The notes: generated from the sequence alone by a model not told the origin. A stretch of DNA of 64,000 nucleotides from Photobacterium rosenbergii (GCF_003026455.1 NZ_PYMB01000001.1:682001-746000), one strand, 5' to 3'; positions 8,674 through 19,900 are shown, counted from the first letter of the stretch. A program made the numbers and translations.

Positions 8674-8704
8674 TGGGCTTTCGGGTAAATCATCTGAAAG
8701 CCCA
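8674..8704 (+). terminator. Hairpin between gcvH and gcvP, possible attenuator
   Basis: TGGGCTTTC (8674-8682) and GAAAGCCCA (8696-8704) form a perfect 9-bp stem 6 bp after the gcvH stop. Only ATTT follows, so termination would be partial. It could make gcvH more abundant than gcvP, as suits a carrier protein. Confidence 0.45.
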
Positions 8705-8794
8705 TTTAACACAGATATTCGCTCAACAACTCGATGACCCTAAACTATTGCAATATGCTCAATGCAATAGGTAGTAACTGTTCAGGAAAGAACC

Positions 8795-11674
8795 ATGACC
8801 GACATGACTCTTCTAAATGCTCTAAGTGACGATAAAGAATTTGCAGGTCGTCACAATGGCCCGGATTCGGCACAACAAAAAATCATGCTGGAAACCATTG
8901 GCGCATCAAGCGTCGATCAGCTAATCGATGAAACGGTTCCGGCAGCAATTCGCCTACCACAGGCAATGCAGCTCGACCTGCCACAAAGCGAAGCGGACAT
9001 GCTGGCCTCTCTGAAAGCTATCGCCAGCAAAAACATCATCAACCGCAGCTTTATCGGTCAGGGTTACTACAACACCTTTACGCCAAACGTTATCCTACGT
9101 AACGTTCTGGAAAATCCAGGTTGGTACACTGCTTATACTCCTTACCAGCCTGAAATCTCACAGGGCCGCCTAGAATCACTGCTTAATTACCAGCAGGTGA
9201 TCATGGACCTAACGGGCATGGAACTGGCTAACGCTTCCCTACTTGATGAAGCAACAGCAGCGGCAGAAGCCATGACCTTGTGCCAGCGCGCTAGCAAAAA
9301 CAAGAGCAAGGCGTTCTTTGTTTCTAACGACTTGCACCCACAGACAGTTGATGTTGTCCTGACTCGTGCCGGTTACATCGGTATCGAGATCATCCGTGGT
9401 GACATCCAAGATCTTGACCAGCACGATGTATTCGGTGCTTTGGTTCAATACCCTGGTACTACAGGTAACGTACAAGATCTAACAGACATTATCGAAGCTG
9501 CACACGCCAAGAAGACCTTGGTTGCAGTGGCTTCAGACCTGCTTGCCCTTACCCTGCTTAAAGCACCAGGTGAAATGGGCGCAGACGTGGTTATCGGCTC
9601 GGCACAGCGCTTCGGCGTACCTATGGGCTTCGGTGGTCCACACGCTGGCTTCATGGCAACTAAAGACAAGCACAAACGTACTATGCCAGGTCGTGTTATC
9701 GGTGTGTCTAAAGACTCCCGTGACAACCAAGCACTTCGTATGGCAATGCAGACGCGTGAGCAGCATATCCGCCGTGAGAAAGCGACTTCTAACATCTGTA
9801 CCGCTCAGGCGCTACTTGCCAACATGGCAGCCTTCTACGCGCTATACCACGGTCCTGAAGGTCTACGCAAAATCGGCCGCCGTGTACACCACCTAACAGC
9901 GATTCTTGCTGCTGGTCTTCGCAACTCAGGCATCGAACTGGCTAATGACAGCTTCTTCGATACCCTAACGTTGAACACCGGCAAGAAAACCACTGAGTTC
10001 TACAACAAGGCGCTAGATGCTGGCATCAACCTACGTAAGTACGACTCACAGCTAGGTATCAGCATTGACGAAACCACTAAGGTTGCCGACATCGAAGAGC
10101 TACTCGCTCTATTCAGCGGCGATGACCTGAAAGCGTCAATGTTCACAGCTGATATCGCCAGCGACGAGTTTGCAGCAATTCCTGAGAGCTGCCGCCGTAC
10201 CAGCCAGTACCTGACTCACCCAGTGTTCAACCAGTACCACAGTGAAACGCTAATGATGCGTTACATGAAGAAACTGGAAAACAAGGATTACTCGCTAACT
10301 CACGGCATGATCCCGCTAGGTAGCTGTACCATGAAGCTAAACGCTGCTGCAGAGATGATCCCTGTTACTTGGCCTGAGTTTGGTGCCCTACACCCATTCG
10401 CACCAGCAGACCAAGCGAAAGGTTATGCTGAACTAGCAGACAACCTGTCTAAGATGCTTTGTGAAATCACTGGCTACGACGCATTCTCGCTACAGCCTAA
10501 CTCTGGCGCTCAAGGCGAATACGCAGGTCTTATCGCCATCCAGCGCTACCATGAAGCTAATGGCGACTCACACCGTAATGTATGTTTGATCCCAAGCTCT
10601 GCGCACGGTACTAACCCTGCATCAGCGGCAATGGTTTCAATGAAAGTTGTGGTTGTTGGCTGTGATGATCAGGGCAACATCGATGTTGAAGATCTTAAAG
10701 CGAAGATCGAAAAACACCGTGACAACCTGTCTTGCATCATGATCACCTACCCTTCTACCCACGGTGTATATGAAGAAGCTGTACAGGAAGTTTGTGAGCT
10801 TGTTCATGAAGCTGGCGGTCAGGTTTACCTTGACGGTGCCAACATGAACGCACAGGTTGGCCTAACTAGCCCTGGCTTCATTGGCTCTGACGTTTCTCAC
10901 CTTAACCTGCACAAGACCTTCTGTATCCCACACGGTGGCGGCGGTCCAGGTATGGGTCCTATCGGTGTTAAATCTCACCTTGCTCCGTTCCTACCGGGTC
11001 ACGTTGAGAACACTGAAGCAGACCAACCACAATATGCGGTTTCTGCTGCAGACCTTGGTTCTGCATCAATTCTGCCTATCTCTTACGCTTACATCGCAAT
11101 GATGGGCGAAGAAGGTTTGACTGAAGCAACCAAACTAGCAATCCTGAACGCTAACTACGTAATGGAGCGTCTACGCCCGCACTACCCAGTGCTTTACCGT
11201 GGTACACACGGCCGTATTGCACACGAATGTATTATCGACATCCGTCCAATCAAAGAAGCATCGGGTATCTCGGAAGAAGATGTTGCTAAGCGTCTAATGG
11301 ACTACGGTTTCCACGCGCCAACTATGTCGTTCCCAGTCGCGGGTACGCTAATGATTGAGCCAACGGAGTCAGAAGACATTGCTGAGCTAGACCGTTTCTG
11401 TGAAGCCATGATTGCTATCCGTCACGAAATTGCCCGTGTTCAAGATGGCGAGTGGGATCTTAAAGACAACCCACTAGTTAACGCCCCTCACACCCAGGCT
11501 GACATGATGGACGCAGAGTGGAACCGCAGCTACAGCCGTGAACTTGCTTGCTTCCCATCAGCACAAACCAAAGACTCGAAATACTGGCCAACAGTGAACC
11601 GTGTCGATAACGTGTTTGGTGACCGTAACCTTGTTTGTTCTTGCCCAAGCATCGAGAACTACATGGAAGACTAA
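8795..11674 (+). CDS. gcvP: Glycine dehydrogenase (decarboxylating), P protein
   Basis: 959 residues, the full-length fused P protein with N-terminal (about 20-440) and C-terminal (about 450-900) aminotransferase-like halves. It decarboxylates glycine and passes the aminomethyl group to GcvH. Motifs include FAGRHNGPD near the start, [13 protein letters not shown], and the PLP lysine K707 in [15 protein letters not shown]. The ATG has AGGAAAG upstream. It is the last gene of the glyA-gcvH-gcvP group and is followed by a strong terminator. Confidence 0.98.
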   Translation: MTDMTLLNALSDDKEFAGRHNGPDSAQQKIMLETIGASSVDQLIDETVPAAIRLPQAMQLDLPQSEADMLASLKAIASKNIINRSFIGQGYYNTFTPNVILRNVLENPGWYTAYTPYQPEISQGRLESLLNYQQVIMDLTGMELANASLLDEATAAAEAMTLCQRASKNKSKAFFVSNDLHPQTVDVVLTRAGYIGIEIIRGDIQDLDQHDVFGALVQYPGTTGNVQDLTDIIEAAHAKKTLVAVASDLLALTLLKAPGEMGADVVIGSAQRFGVPMGFGGPHAGFMATKDKHKRTMPGRVIGVSKDSRDNQALRMAMQTREQHIRREKATSNICTAQALLANMAAFYALYHGPEGLRKIGRRVHHLTAILAAGLRNSGIELANDSFFDTLTLNTGKKTTEFYNKALDAGINLRKYDSQLGISIDETTKVADIEELLALFSGDDLKASMFTADIASDEFAAIPESCRRTSQYLTHPVFNQYHSETLMMRYMKKLENKDYSLTHGMIPLGSCTMKLNAAAEMIPVTWPEFGALHPFAPADQAKGYAELADNLSKMLCEITGYDAFSLQPNSGAQGEYAGLIAIQRYHEANGDSHRNVCLIPSSAHGTNPASAAMVSMKVVVVGCDDQGNIDVEDLKAKIEKHRDNLSCIMITYPSTHGVYEEAVQEVCELVHEAGGQVYLDGANMNAQVGLTSPGFIGSDVSHLNLHKTFCIPHGGGGPGMGPIGVKSHLAPFLPGHVENTEADQPQYAVSAADLGSASILPISYAYIAMMGEEGLTEATKLAILNANYVMERLRPHYPVLYRGTHGRIAHECIIDIRPIKEASGISEEDVAKRLMDYGFHAPTMSFPVAGTLMIEPTESEDIAELDRFCEAMIAIRHEIARVQDGEWDLKDNPLVNAPHTQADMMDAEWNRSYSRELACFPSAQTKDSKYWPTVNRVDNVFGDRNLVCSCPSIENYMED

Positions 11675-11726
11675 GGTTTAAAGCGTAATGCTTTTAATAG
11701 CCCAAAATAATTTGGACTAACCTTTC

Positions 11727-11759
11727 AAAAATGGACAAACTTCGGTTTGTCCATTTTTT
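11727..11759 (+). terminator. Rho-independent terminator of gcvP
   Basis: AAAATGGACAAAC, a TTCG tetraloop, GTTTGTCCATTTT and more Ts form a strong terminator just after gcvP. It lies immediately before the DsbA-like gene. Confidence 0.9.
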
Positions 11760-11794
11760 CTATTAGCACGACGACAACCAAGGAAGGAAAGACT

Positions 11795-12412
11795 ATGCCC
11801 TCATCAAAGGCAACACTGTATTACGTTTACGACCCAATGTGCTCATGGTGCTGGGGATATAAGCCAACATGGGATCAAGTCACCGAAGCCGTTACTGATC
11901 AGGTGGAAATCGTCTATGTCCTTGGTGGCCTTGCCCCAGATTCTGACGTACCTATGCCCGAGATCATGCAACAGCAGATTATGTCTTATTGGAAGAAAAT
12001 CGAAGACTACTTAGGCACCCGCTTCAATTATGATTTCTGGGCCAACAATACACCTCGGCGTTCCACTTACCCTTCGTGCCGTGCGATTCTCGCCGCCCGC
12101 TCGCAAGGTGCTGAGCTCGCAATGTTAAATGCGATTCAAGAGGACTACTATCTGAATGCCAAAAACCCCAGCGATAACGATGTCTTGCTCAGTCTAGGTC
12201 AAAACATTGGTTTAGATATGGCCAAATTCGAAGCGGAGTTTCTTTCACAGCAGAATCATCAACGTTTATTAGATGAAATAGATTTTGCCCGCTCAATTGG
12301 TGGAAATAGTTTTCCATCGCTAATCATGCAAAACTCAGATAGCGTTATTCAACTACCGATTGATTACCAAAATGCTGCAACGACCATTACTCAAATCAGA
12401 AGTATGATCTAA
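11795..12412 (+). CDS. DsbA-family (FrnE/COG3531-like) oxidoreductase
   Basis: 205 residues from the ATG at 11795 (GGAAGG 8 bases upstream); a longer frame begins inside the gcvP terminator and is rejected. The thioredoxin-like fold is marked by the N-terminal active site C16-S-W-C19 in YDPMCSWCWGY, a helical insert (about 60-150), and the cis-Pro segment NSFPSL near residue 172. No signal peptide is present, so it is probably cytoplasmic and acts as a thiol oxidoreductase or glutathione-dependent isomerase. Its exact substrate is unknown. It has its own terminators on both sides, so it is monocistronic. Confidence 0.85.
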   Translation: MPSSKATLYYVYDPMCSWCWGYKPTWDQVTEAVTDQVEIVYVLGGLAPDSDVPMPEIMQQQIMSYWKKIEDYLGTRFNYDFWANNTPRRSTYPSCRAILAARSQGAELAMLNAIQEDYYLNAKNPSDNDVLLSLGQNIGLDMAKFEAEFLSQQNHQRLLDEIDFARSIGGNSFPSLIMQNSDSVIQLPIDYQNAATTITQIRSMI

Positions 12413-12424
12413 GCCTAAAACGAT

Positions 12425-12450
12425 AAAGGCGAACCATTAGTTCGCCTTTT
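12425..12450. terminator. Bidirectional terminator
   Basis: GGCGAAC, loop CATTA, GTTCGCC with A-rich and T-rich flanks. It lies between convergent genes and serves the DsbA-like gene and probably the AraC gene. Confidence 0.8.
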
Positions 12451-12484
12451 GATTGTTCATTTATCTTTTCAGCAGAGTGTAGAA

Positions 12485-13378
12485 CTATGCAATACTCTCA
12501 AGGAGATCTTTTGATTGGCTCCATTTTTTCGGCGATTGGCCATACAACCGCTTAAATTCACGACTAAATTGTGTTGAGCTTACATAGCCTACTGCCATAG
12601 CCGCTTCACTGACATTCATACCTGCGGCAATCCTCATTGCTGCATTGTTTAGGCGCATTGCTTTCATAAATTGAATCGGTGACATTCTGGTGGCCTGTTT
12701 GAATTTACGGTGGAATACGGCGCGGCTCATACCAACTAACGAAGCGAGTTCATCAATCGTGACATTCTTTTTGAGGTTCATAGATAGGTACTGAATGGAT
12801 CGCGCGATTTCGTTGCCAATACCGAAGGATCTTCTAGCTGAAATGCCGGCATCGCCTTTTAAAACGGCATAATACAACTCTCGCAAACGGCTTTCGCCAA
12901 GGATTGATATATCCATCATATCCTCTCCTAGCTGAAGTAACCGTAATAGAGCATCCGAAAAGCTATCGTCCCAACTAGCAAGCGAAAGCCCCTGGGGTTG
13001 TGAGTTGCCTTTAGGAAGCTTAATTGCGCCACCCGCACTTTCCATTTCTATCGCCAACTCGGTCATTACTTTGGTATCAAGGGAGATATAAATACCCAAT
13101 AATGGATCTTCGGGCGAAGCCTCTGGCGTTCCTGCTTCAACAGGCATTGAAACAGTACAGCACATGTACTGACTGTTATCGTAAATATATTTGTCACCAT
13201 CGAGTATTGCTTCTTTTCTTCCACTTAATATGACTATCACAGCAGGCTCATACACCGCTGGCGCACAAGGGATAGCATTAGTTACTTTAAAAATACGCAC
13301 ACCATTAATGCCTGTTTCCACCATACCATCTTCAGTAATACGCTTTTCTACCAACTGTTTTATTTTATCCCTTTTCAT
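12485..13378 (-). CDS. AraC-family transcriptional regulator
   Basis: 297 residues from the ATG at 13378, which has GGTGGG about 7 bases upstream; the ATG two codons earlier is too close to that site. The N-terminal AraC_N cupin-like ligand domain (about 1-165) is followed by two helix-turn-helix motifs (about 195-285) with KKNVTIDELASLVGMSRAVF and VSEAAMAVGYVSSTQFSREFKRLYG. It is divergent from a short-chain dehydrogenase, and a 9-bp direct repeat sits in the gap, so it probably controls that gene. Confidence 0.9.
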   Translation of the reverse strand: MKRDKIKQLVEKRITEDGMVETGINGVRIFKVTNAIPCAPAVYEPAVIVILSGRKEAILDGDKYIYDNSQYMCCTVSMPVEAGTPEASPEDPLLGIYISLDTKVMTELAIEMESAGGAIKLPKGNSQPQGLSLASWDDSFSDALLRLLQLGEDMMDISILGESRLRELYYAVLKGDAGISARRSFGIGNEIARSIQYLSMNLKKNVTIDELASLVGMSRAVFHRKFKQATRMSPIQFMKAMRLNNAAMRIAAGMNVSEAAMAVGYVSSTQFSREFKRLYGQSPKKWSQSKDLLESIA

Positions 13379-13471
13379 CGCCATACCCACCAGACCACAT
13401 CGATACAAATAGGCATGTTTTAGAGATAAATCCGTCTATTTATGCCCCACCGTGAGAGTTATATTATCTTC

Positions 13472-13498
13472 CAGACAACGATACTACTGCAGACAACG
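13472..13498. promoter_or_regulatory. Candidate AraC-type operator (direct repeat)
   Basis: CAGACAACG at 13472-13480 and again at 13490-13498, 18 bp between starts. Tandem half-sites about two helical turns apart are typical of AraC-family sites. It lies 60-90 bp upstream of the dehydrogenase ATG. Confidence 0.5.
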
Positions 13499-13558
13499 GC
13501 GTACAAGTTCCTTTCTCGCAGTATCACGGTTTAAGGCATTACTGATAAGGTTTACATC

Positions 13559-14503
13559 ATGACAACTAAGCTATTTGGTACAAAAGGTTGGACTCCAGAG
13601 CGTATCGGTTCTCTTAATGGCAAGACTTACGTCATAACGGGTGCTAACAGTGGTGCTGGCTTTGAAGCATCTCGCATCCTTCTTTCCAAAGGTGCAAAAG
13701 TTGTCATGATGAATCGCAATCCAGTCAAATCGGCAGCAGCAATCGAACAGCTAAAACAAGATCTAGGTGACCATATTGATGTGCGTTTCGTTCAGATGGA
13801 TTTGGCCGAGCTTTCATCCGTGCGCCAAGCTGCAGATGAACTATTGGGGTCAACACCAGTAATTGACGCACTCATCTGTAATGGCGCTATTGCTCAGGTC
13901 GCCAAACAAGAAATCACTTTAGATGGTTTTGAGAGTCAACTTGGGGTCAATCACTTTGGTCATTTCTTACTGTGTGGCTTACTGTTCGATCGAATCGAAG
14001 CATCTCAAGGACGTATTATCGTTGTTGGCAGCAACGCCTATAAAATGGGCCTAAAAAGAATTAAGTTCGAAGATCTCAATTTTAATAGTAAATACACCGC
14101 TTGGGACTCTTACGCTCAGAGTAAACTCGCCCAGATGATGTTTGCCTATGAACTTCAACGCCGTATTGACGTTGCAGGAAAACAAGTCGAGGTTCAGGTG
14201 TGTCACCCAGGAGCATCTCGTACCAACTTATTGATGGATACTGCTAGCACTTTCAACAAAATGCTATGGTCGGTGCTTTCTCGTGTCATCGCTCAGTCGG
14301 CAGAAAAAGGCGCTTGGCCTGAGGTAATGTGTGCGACGGAAGATAATTTACAGCCCGCAACACTTTACGGCCCTACCAAACGTGCTGATACCGTTGGTCC
14401 GGTTGGAGCCTGTAAATTGGATGATGTTGCTTTGGATACTGAAATGGCAGCAAAACTCTGGTCGCTTTCTGAGCAAAAAACAGCATTAAACTGGGCGTTG
14501 TAA
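13559..14503 (+). CDS. Short-chain dehydrogenase/reductase
   Basis: 314 residues of the classical SDR fold. The dinucleotide loop TGANSGAG is at 27-34, the NAG motif is changed to NGA (CNGAIAQ), the catalytic Ser is in VVGSNAYK and Tyr/Lys in YAQSK. It resembles the retinol dehydrogenase / protochlorophyllide reductase-like branch used by many bacteria for unspecified ketones or aldehydes. Control by the divergent AraC regulator is likely. The substrate cannot be read from sequence. Confidence 0.85.
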   Translation: MTTKLFGTKGWTPERIGSLNGKTYVITGANSGAGFEASRILLSKGAKVVMMNRNPVKSAAAIEQLKQDLGDHIDVRFVQMDLAELSSVRQAADELLGSTPVIDALICNGAIAQVAKQEITLDGFESQLGVNHFGHFLLCGLLFDRIEASQGRIIVVGSNAYKMGLKRIKFEDLNFNSKYTAWDSYAQSKLAQMMFAYELQRRIDVAGKQVEVQVCHPGASRTNLLMDTASTFNKMLWSVLSRVIAQSAEKGAWPEVMCATEDNLQPATLYGPTKRADTVGPVGACKLDDVALDTEMAAKLWSLSEQKTALNWAL

Positions 14504-14570
14504 CTATGTTTTTCGTGCAACGAAACCATATGTACCCGAAAATGCTACTTATATTCTGGATTGAAGAACG

Positions 14571-14939
14571 ATGATAGAAAATACCTTGATTTTACGATGT
14601 GCAGGCATCTTATTGATTATTATTGGCTTGGTGTTAGTAGCCAACCCAGAACTCCTCAGTAACAAGCCGATCCCAGATGATACTTTTCAAGCTATCGAAC
14701 GCAGAATATGGTGGGGGTTGCTGATCGGATTCGGTTCTTTGTTGCTGTTTCACCACCAGTTACAACCTTGGATGACGACAATTGCCGCTACCAGTGCCTC
14801 TCTTGTGTTTGGTTTACTTATAGCAAGGTTAATAGGAATAATGTTGGACGGCTCAGTTGCCAAACAATGGTTATATGTAGGAATCGAAGTGATTCTTCTG
14901 ATTCCATTAGTGTGGTGGTACCTTCGTACTCAAAGCTAA
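14571..14939 (+). CDS. Small four-helix membrane protein, DUF4345-like
   Basis: 122 residues with about four hydrophobic segments (7-25, 47-63, 67-89, 98-116). The pattern ILLIIIGLVLVANPEL near the start and GLLIGFGSLLLF resemble DUF4345 proteins, whose function is unknown. It starts 67 bp after the SDR stop on the same strand and may be cotranscribed with it. Family assignment is from recalled pattern only. Confidence 0.65.
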   Translation: MIENTLILRCAGILLIIIGLVLVANPELLSNKPIPDDTFQAIERRIWWGLLIGFGSLLLFHHQLQPWMTTIAATSASLVFGLLIARLIGIMLDGSVAKQWLYVGIEVILLIPLVWWYLRTQS

Positions 14940-14954
14940 ACAGCAAGAATTTTA

Positions 14955-16220
14955 TTAAGTGGCAGTATCAAACACCACTTCAACCCTCCAGCCATCATTA
15001 GCTTGGGTGGTTTGATATTGCCAGCCGTACTGGGCGATAAGGCGCTGGGTGAGCTCGAGCCCGAGGCCGAATCCTAGGTCATCCTGTGTTTTTGAAGTGT
15101 TAACGTTGCGGTTAACGATTGAGAAGTGACTGCCTGATTGCTCAATCGAGACTTCACCGTGTTGAGTGTGCTGAAAAGCATTGCGTATCAGGTTGGTAAT
15201 GACGATACGGCACAGTCCTTCGGGGAGAGCCATTTCAGAGTCATCAACATTGACAGACACATCCACCTTTTTCTCTTGCAGCAGATAGTGCAGCTCAGAT
15301 TCAATTTGCTTAATCAGTTCACCCACTTTAATAGTACGGCTTGGCAGGCTCTTGTCTTCCTGGCGGTTTAACCACAGCAAAGTTTCCGTTAAGTCAGTCA
15401 TAGTAAACACGGCCCGCTCGATCCGATCCACTACTTCAATCTGCTTTTCTGGCGCAACTTGCTTGGTGATCATCTTACGTAGCAATTCGCTATTGGTGCG
15501 GGTAACGGCAATCGGTGTCCGCAATTCGTGACTGGCATAACCGAGGAACCGCTGTTCCCGTTCAAGGCTTTCTTGAACCGAACTCAGGCTTGATTTGATG
15601 ATCCCTGCTAGGGAGTTGAGTTCGCTGTAATGGAAGTTCGGCACTGGCTGAGTGAGCTGATCTTTATCCAGCGATTTTGCCCAGTCTCGCAATTTCTCAA
15701 CTGGAGATGAGATCTTTCTTTGCACCACTATCAGCACCACAGCAAAAAAGATGATAGCTGCGAATCCAGTCAGGATAATGTAGAAAAACGGGGGAACCTC
15801 TTCATTAAGACGTTTATTGGCATCTAAATCATCCAGTACCAATGATATAAAACGAACTTCTTCGTTTCTAACCACTTTCATCACAAAGTAGCCAAACTCA
15901 GGCGGGGATAAAATGGCTGTGGCTTCTATTTTCTTATGTAATTGACCAAGCTCCAGCTCATCAGCATGCCAGTTTTGCTGAATTTGTTGCGGTAAGTCTT
16001 CCCACTTTGCGGCAATAGTGAGTTCATCCATTTGCAATGGTGCATTGTTATTCCCTAACGGTAGCTCGGAGACTTGAGAGCGGAAAAATTCCGTCATAGC
16101 AGTATCCATGCCGGAGAAAAAGTATCTCACTGCAGTAACGGTGAGAACACCAATCGTCACTGTGCCTGCAAACAACATAGCAACTAAAAAGTAGATCCGA
16201 ATACTTGGCCTTATTTTCAT
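14955..16220 (-). CDS. Sensor histidine kinase of the RND efflux operon
   Basis: 421 residues. Two membrane segments (about 11-33 and 145-167) frame a ~110-residue periplasmic domain, followed by a HAMP-like linker. The catalytic core has H231 in YASHELRTP, N-box LIRNAFQHT and G-box GFGLGLEL. Its start lies 10 bp after the response-regulator stop, so the two are cotranscribed. Location at the end of the pump operon suggests it senses a pump substrate or envelope damage and controls the operon. Confidence 0.9.
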   Translation of the reverse strand: MKIRPSIRIYFLVAMLFAGTVTIGVLTVTAVRYFFSGMDTAMTEFFRSQVSELPLGNNNAPLQMDELTIAAKWEDLPQQIQQNWHADELELGQLHKKIEATAILSPPEFGYFVMKVVRNEEVRFISLVLDDLDANKRLNEEVPPFFYIILTGFAAIIFFAVVLIVVQRKISSPVEKLRDWAKSLDKDQLTQPVPNFHYSELNSLAGIIKSSLSSVQESLEREQRFLGYASHELRTPIAVTRTNSELLRKMITKQVAPEKQIEVVDRIERAVFTMTDLTETLLWLNRQEDKSLPSRTIKVGELIKQIESELHYLLQEKKVDVSVNVDDSEMALPEGLCRIVITNLIRNAFQHTQHGEVSIEQSGSHFSIVNRNVNTSKTQDDLGFGLGLELTQRLIAQYGWQYQTTQANDGWRVEVVFDTAT

Positions 16221-16230
16221 CGGCTGTCAC

Positions 16231-16917
16231 TCACTCCTTTTCGCCCTTTCTCAGAGCAAAACCATGCCCGGTGATGGTTTGGATTAATTTGCCCTCTGCA
16301 CTGGCATCGACGGCTTTTCGCACATTGAACATGTGGACTTTCAAGCTGTTGCTATCGGGTTGTTCATCCCCCCATACTGCCTGCATCAATGTTTCTCGAG
16401 AAACGGGGTTGGGACTATTTCGCATTAGGCATTCGAGCAATTTAAGCCCGATTGGCGAAAGCTTGATGTTCTCCCCAGCCCTGCTAGCCCTTTTCTCTTG
16501 CAGGTCGAGTACAAGATCGTCCACGATGAGTTTACTAATTTGACCGCTACGCCGGCGGGCAAGGACTTGTGCCCTGACAATCAGCTCTTCCATGGCAAAC
16601 GGCTTAACCAAATAATCATCCGCGCCTTTGGAAAAGCCGGTTAGTTTATCGTCCAAGGTATCGCGGGCAGTCAGCATCAAGATCGGTACATCGATACCCT
16701 GCGTCCGGATCCGCTCGCACACTTCAAGGCCATTCATCTTGGGTAAGTTGAGATCCAATATCACGACGTCGTATTGGTTTGTGCTAATGAGATGGTGGCC
16801 AGACTGGCCGTTGGCGGCATGGTCACACTGAATATCTTCCAGCTCCAGATAATCAATAACGGCTTTGGCCAAGTCGATATCGTCTTCGACCAAGAGGAGT
16901 TGCAAATTGTCAGCCAT
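16231..16917 (-). CDS. OmpR-family response regulator of the efflux operon
   Basis: 228 residues. The receiver has E11/D12/D13, phospho-acceptor D55 in VVILDLNLPK, and VKPF with its switch Lys; the C-terminal winged helix contains MFNVRKAVD and ends in the ITGHGFALRK of the OmpR/PhoB class. The ribosome site is AAGGAA. It follows the pump gene with a hairpin between them. The GGGGTTAAGA direct repeat upstream of the first gene of the operon fits its class of binding site. Confidence 0.92.
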   Translation of the reverse strand: MADNLQLLLVEDDIDLAKAVIDYLELEDIQCDHAANGQSGHHLISTNQYDVVILDLNLPKMNGLEVCERIRTQGIDVPILMLTARDTLDDKLTGFSKGADDYLVKPFAMEELIVRAQVLARRRSGQISKLIVDDLVLDLQEKRASRAGENIKLSPIGLKLLECLMRNSPNPVSRETLMQAVWGDEQPDSNSLKVHMFNVRKAVDASAEGKLIQTITGHGFALRKGEKE

Positions 16918-16944
16918 AATTGATTCCTTGTTAAGCTTTGAACA

Positions 16945-16972
16945 AAGCCCCGCCGTATGACCAGCGGGGCTA
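16945..16972 (-). terminator. Hairpin between RND gene and response regulator
   Basis: GCCCCGC and GCGGGGC pair around a 10-base loop; on the minus strand the stem is followed by TTTGTT. It would be a partial terminator that reduces regulator expression relative to the pump. Confidence 0.55.
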
Positions 16973-16987
16973 AATACGCTGATGCCA

Positions 16988-19900
16988 TCAAGCCATTTCT
17001 GGCTGATTATTTTGCGGTAAAACTTTTTGCGGTAAAGCCTTTTGCGGTAATAATTTGCGCATTACGGTACCGAGTAACTGTTTCGCGTCGTGTTGGATCA
17101 TCAATAGCGACGGCGTTAGCACCAAGGTGATCACGGTTGCAAACAAAATACCGTACCCCAGAGCCGCCGCCGCAGGTATCAAAAATTGTGCTTGCATTGA
17201 GGTTTCACTCAGTAGTGGCGACAAGCCGGCAAAGGTCGTCACCGACGTTAGCAGCACGGCGCGCAGACGGCCGGTACAAGCTTGCTCAATGGCTTCTTTG
17301 ACCGATAGGCTCTGATTTTTTATCAGTTCATTGAAGCGTGAAACAAGCAGCAAGCTGTCGTTCACAACAACGCCGCTCAGCGCCAAGATACCGTTTAGCG
17401 ACAGGATGCTTAGCGTTAAGTCATTGAACCAATGGCCTAGGATAGCACCCACAATACCAAACGGGATCGCCACCATAATGATCAACGGCTGTATGTATGA
17501 TTTTAGCGGAATAGCCAGCAGCGCAAAGATCATCACCAATGCCAGTACAAAGGTGGACTGCATGGAGTCAGTTGATTCTTTTTGCTGCTCTGCCTCACCG
17601 GTAAAGTCTATCTTGACGGTCGGGTAGTCTGCATTCAGCTCCTTAACGATGCTGTTTTGCAGCTGGCTGACCAGCTCGTTAGACGCAATAACATCTTTGT
17701 TGACCACAGCAGTGATATAGACGGCACGTTGGTTGTCGATACGGGTAATTTCAGATTGCTGGTAGTCCGAGTATACATTGGCCACGGCGGTGAGCGGTAC
17801 GACCTTCCCATCGGGGGTACGTACTCTAGAAGCACTAATATCAGCCAGTGTCTGGCGGTCCTCTTCCGGGTAACGCACCCGAACTTTGACTTCATCTTTA
17901 CCGCGTTGGAAACGCTGGACAATATCGCCGCCGAACGACTGCAATACTTGCTGGGCCAAGGTCGAGGTATCCATCCCCAATGCGCGGCCCTGATCGGTTA
18001 GCTCGAAGCGGTACTGTGGCTCGCCAAGGTCAAGGTTGTCGTCAATACCGCTGACACCGGCGATGGCCTGCAATTGACCTTTCAACTTGTTTGCCGCCTC
18101 TTTGAGCAGCACTTCGTCATTGGCTTTTAGCTCAGCCTTGAAGGCATCAACCATCTCCATCATCGATAGCACTTTGAGTTTTTTCACTCCTTCCATGTGC
18201 TCTGACGTCGCAAGCCAGATATCGGCGAACTCATCCGAGTTATAGGGTGCGTCGCCACTGAGCTCAATAGTGACTTTGCCTGACTTATCCTCTTCGGCAA
18301 TGATTTGGACACTGGAGATAGCAGACTCACTGCCGCCGTAAGTGGCCCTCAGCTTCTCATCGACCTCGATGGCATTGGCCTCAAGCACCAACAGGTTAGT
18401 TTGGGTTTGGCCAAAGCTAGCATCGTTAAACATGCTGATTTCTGCGGTTACTGTGTCACCGGCAATATCAGGGAAAAAGGCAACGCGTACGGCGCCAGTA
18501 AACGGCATGCCAATCACTAAGATAAACAAGGCGATGAACCCTAGTACTACCGCATAACGGAGTCTGAGAGCCTGGGTGATAACACGCTTGTACACCCGGA
18601 AATTAAACCAATCCAGTCCGGCTTCGGCTTTTTGCTGGATACGACTCCAGATCCCCGGATTTTCACTGCGCTGGGTATTCACATGAGCGAGGTGCGAAGG
18701 GAGGATTAGTTTTGATTCCACCAACGACAACAGTAGGCAAATAGCAACAACAGAGCCAAACTGCGCGTAAATCTGCCCCATATTACCATCAACCAACGCG
18801 ATAGAAACGAAGGCCACCACTGTTGTGAGTACACCAAAGATGGTTGGTGCGGCAACCTTATGCGTACCAATGATAGTACTCTTTAACGTATCGCCTTCAC
18901 TGCGACGGGTTGAGTAAATACTTTCCCCGACAACGACTGCATCATCGACTACTATCCCTAAGGCCATAATGAAACCGAAGGTCGTCATTTCATTAATGGT
19001 CAACCCCATGAACGAGTCAGTCATAAAGAACAAAGTGCCGCAGAAGACAAACGGGAGGCTAGCCGCTACCCAGAAGGCAACACGGATATTAAGGAACAGA
19101 GCGAGTACGATAAAGACCAGCGCGATACCTGTCAGAGCATTTTTAACCAGCAAGGTCAGGCGATCTTTGATCATCGTACTTTTATCGTACCAGCTTTCAA
19201 TCTCGACATTTTCAGGCAACAAGTGGCTACCCTTCCAGGTCTCGATGACTTGCTCGGCTTGTTCAACGATGTTGATCACATCGCTGTATTCATCCATGAC
19301 AATCTGGATACCCATCGCACTCTGCTGGTTGTAACGCGAGAGGTTGAAGGTATCTTCTTCGAAACCGTCGGTCACTTTGGCGATATCGCCCAACAGTACT
19401 TGGCTACCGTTGTCAGTGGTAACAACAGGAATGGCCTTAAAATCTTCGATTTCATAAGCCTGCTCTGAGACTTTCAAACGAACCGTTTTATCGCCATTGC
19501 GAAGGCTGGTTGCAATGCTGGTCGACGACTCGGCATTAATGGCACTGGATACATCTGAGAGCGTCAGGTTATAAGCCTGCAGCTTAGCCTCATTAACTTC
19601 CACTGAGATCATAGGATCAATTTTGGCTTTGATCTCCAGATCACGTATGGCACTTTTGCTCAATAAGTCCGATTTCAACTGCTCGGCAAGGTCTTGCAAT
19701 GTCCCCCGATCAGTGTCGCCATATAGCTGAATCCACAGTGCGTGGTCTTGCATTCTGGCTTTATCGATAACCGGGTTATCCGCTTCGACAGGCAGGTTGT
19801 TGATAGCATCTACCTTGGTTTTCACATCGTCCAGCAAAGTATCTAGGCTATAGCTACTCTCTTTCTCGATAGAGACATGGCTACCATTAGCGTCTGATGT

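Noticed and set aside
9445..9795. 116-residue frame antisense to gcvP
   Set aside because: It lies fully inside the well-supported gcvP frame, has no recognisable domain and has no promoter or ribosome site of its own.
11747..11794. Upstream start for the DsbA-like gene
   Set aside because: It would begin inside the gcvP terminator; the ATG at 11795 has a good ribosome site and gives a normal DsbA-like start.
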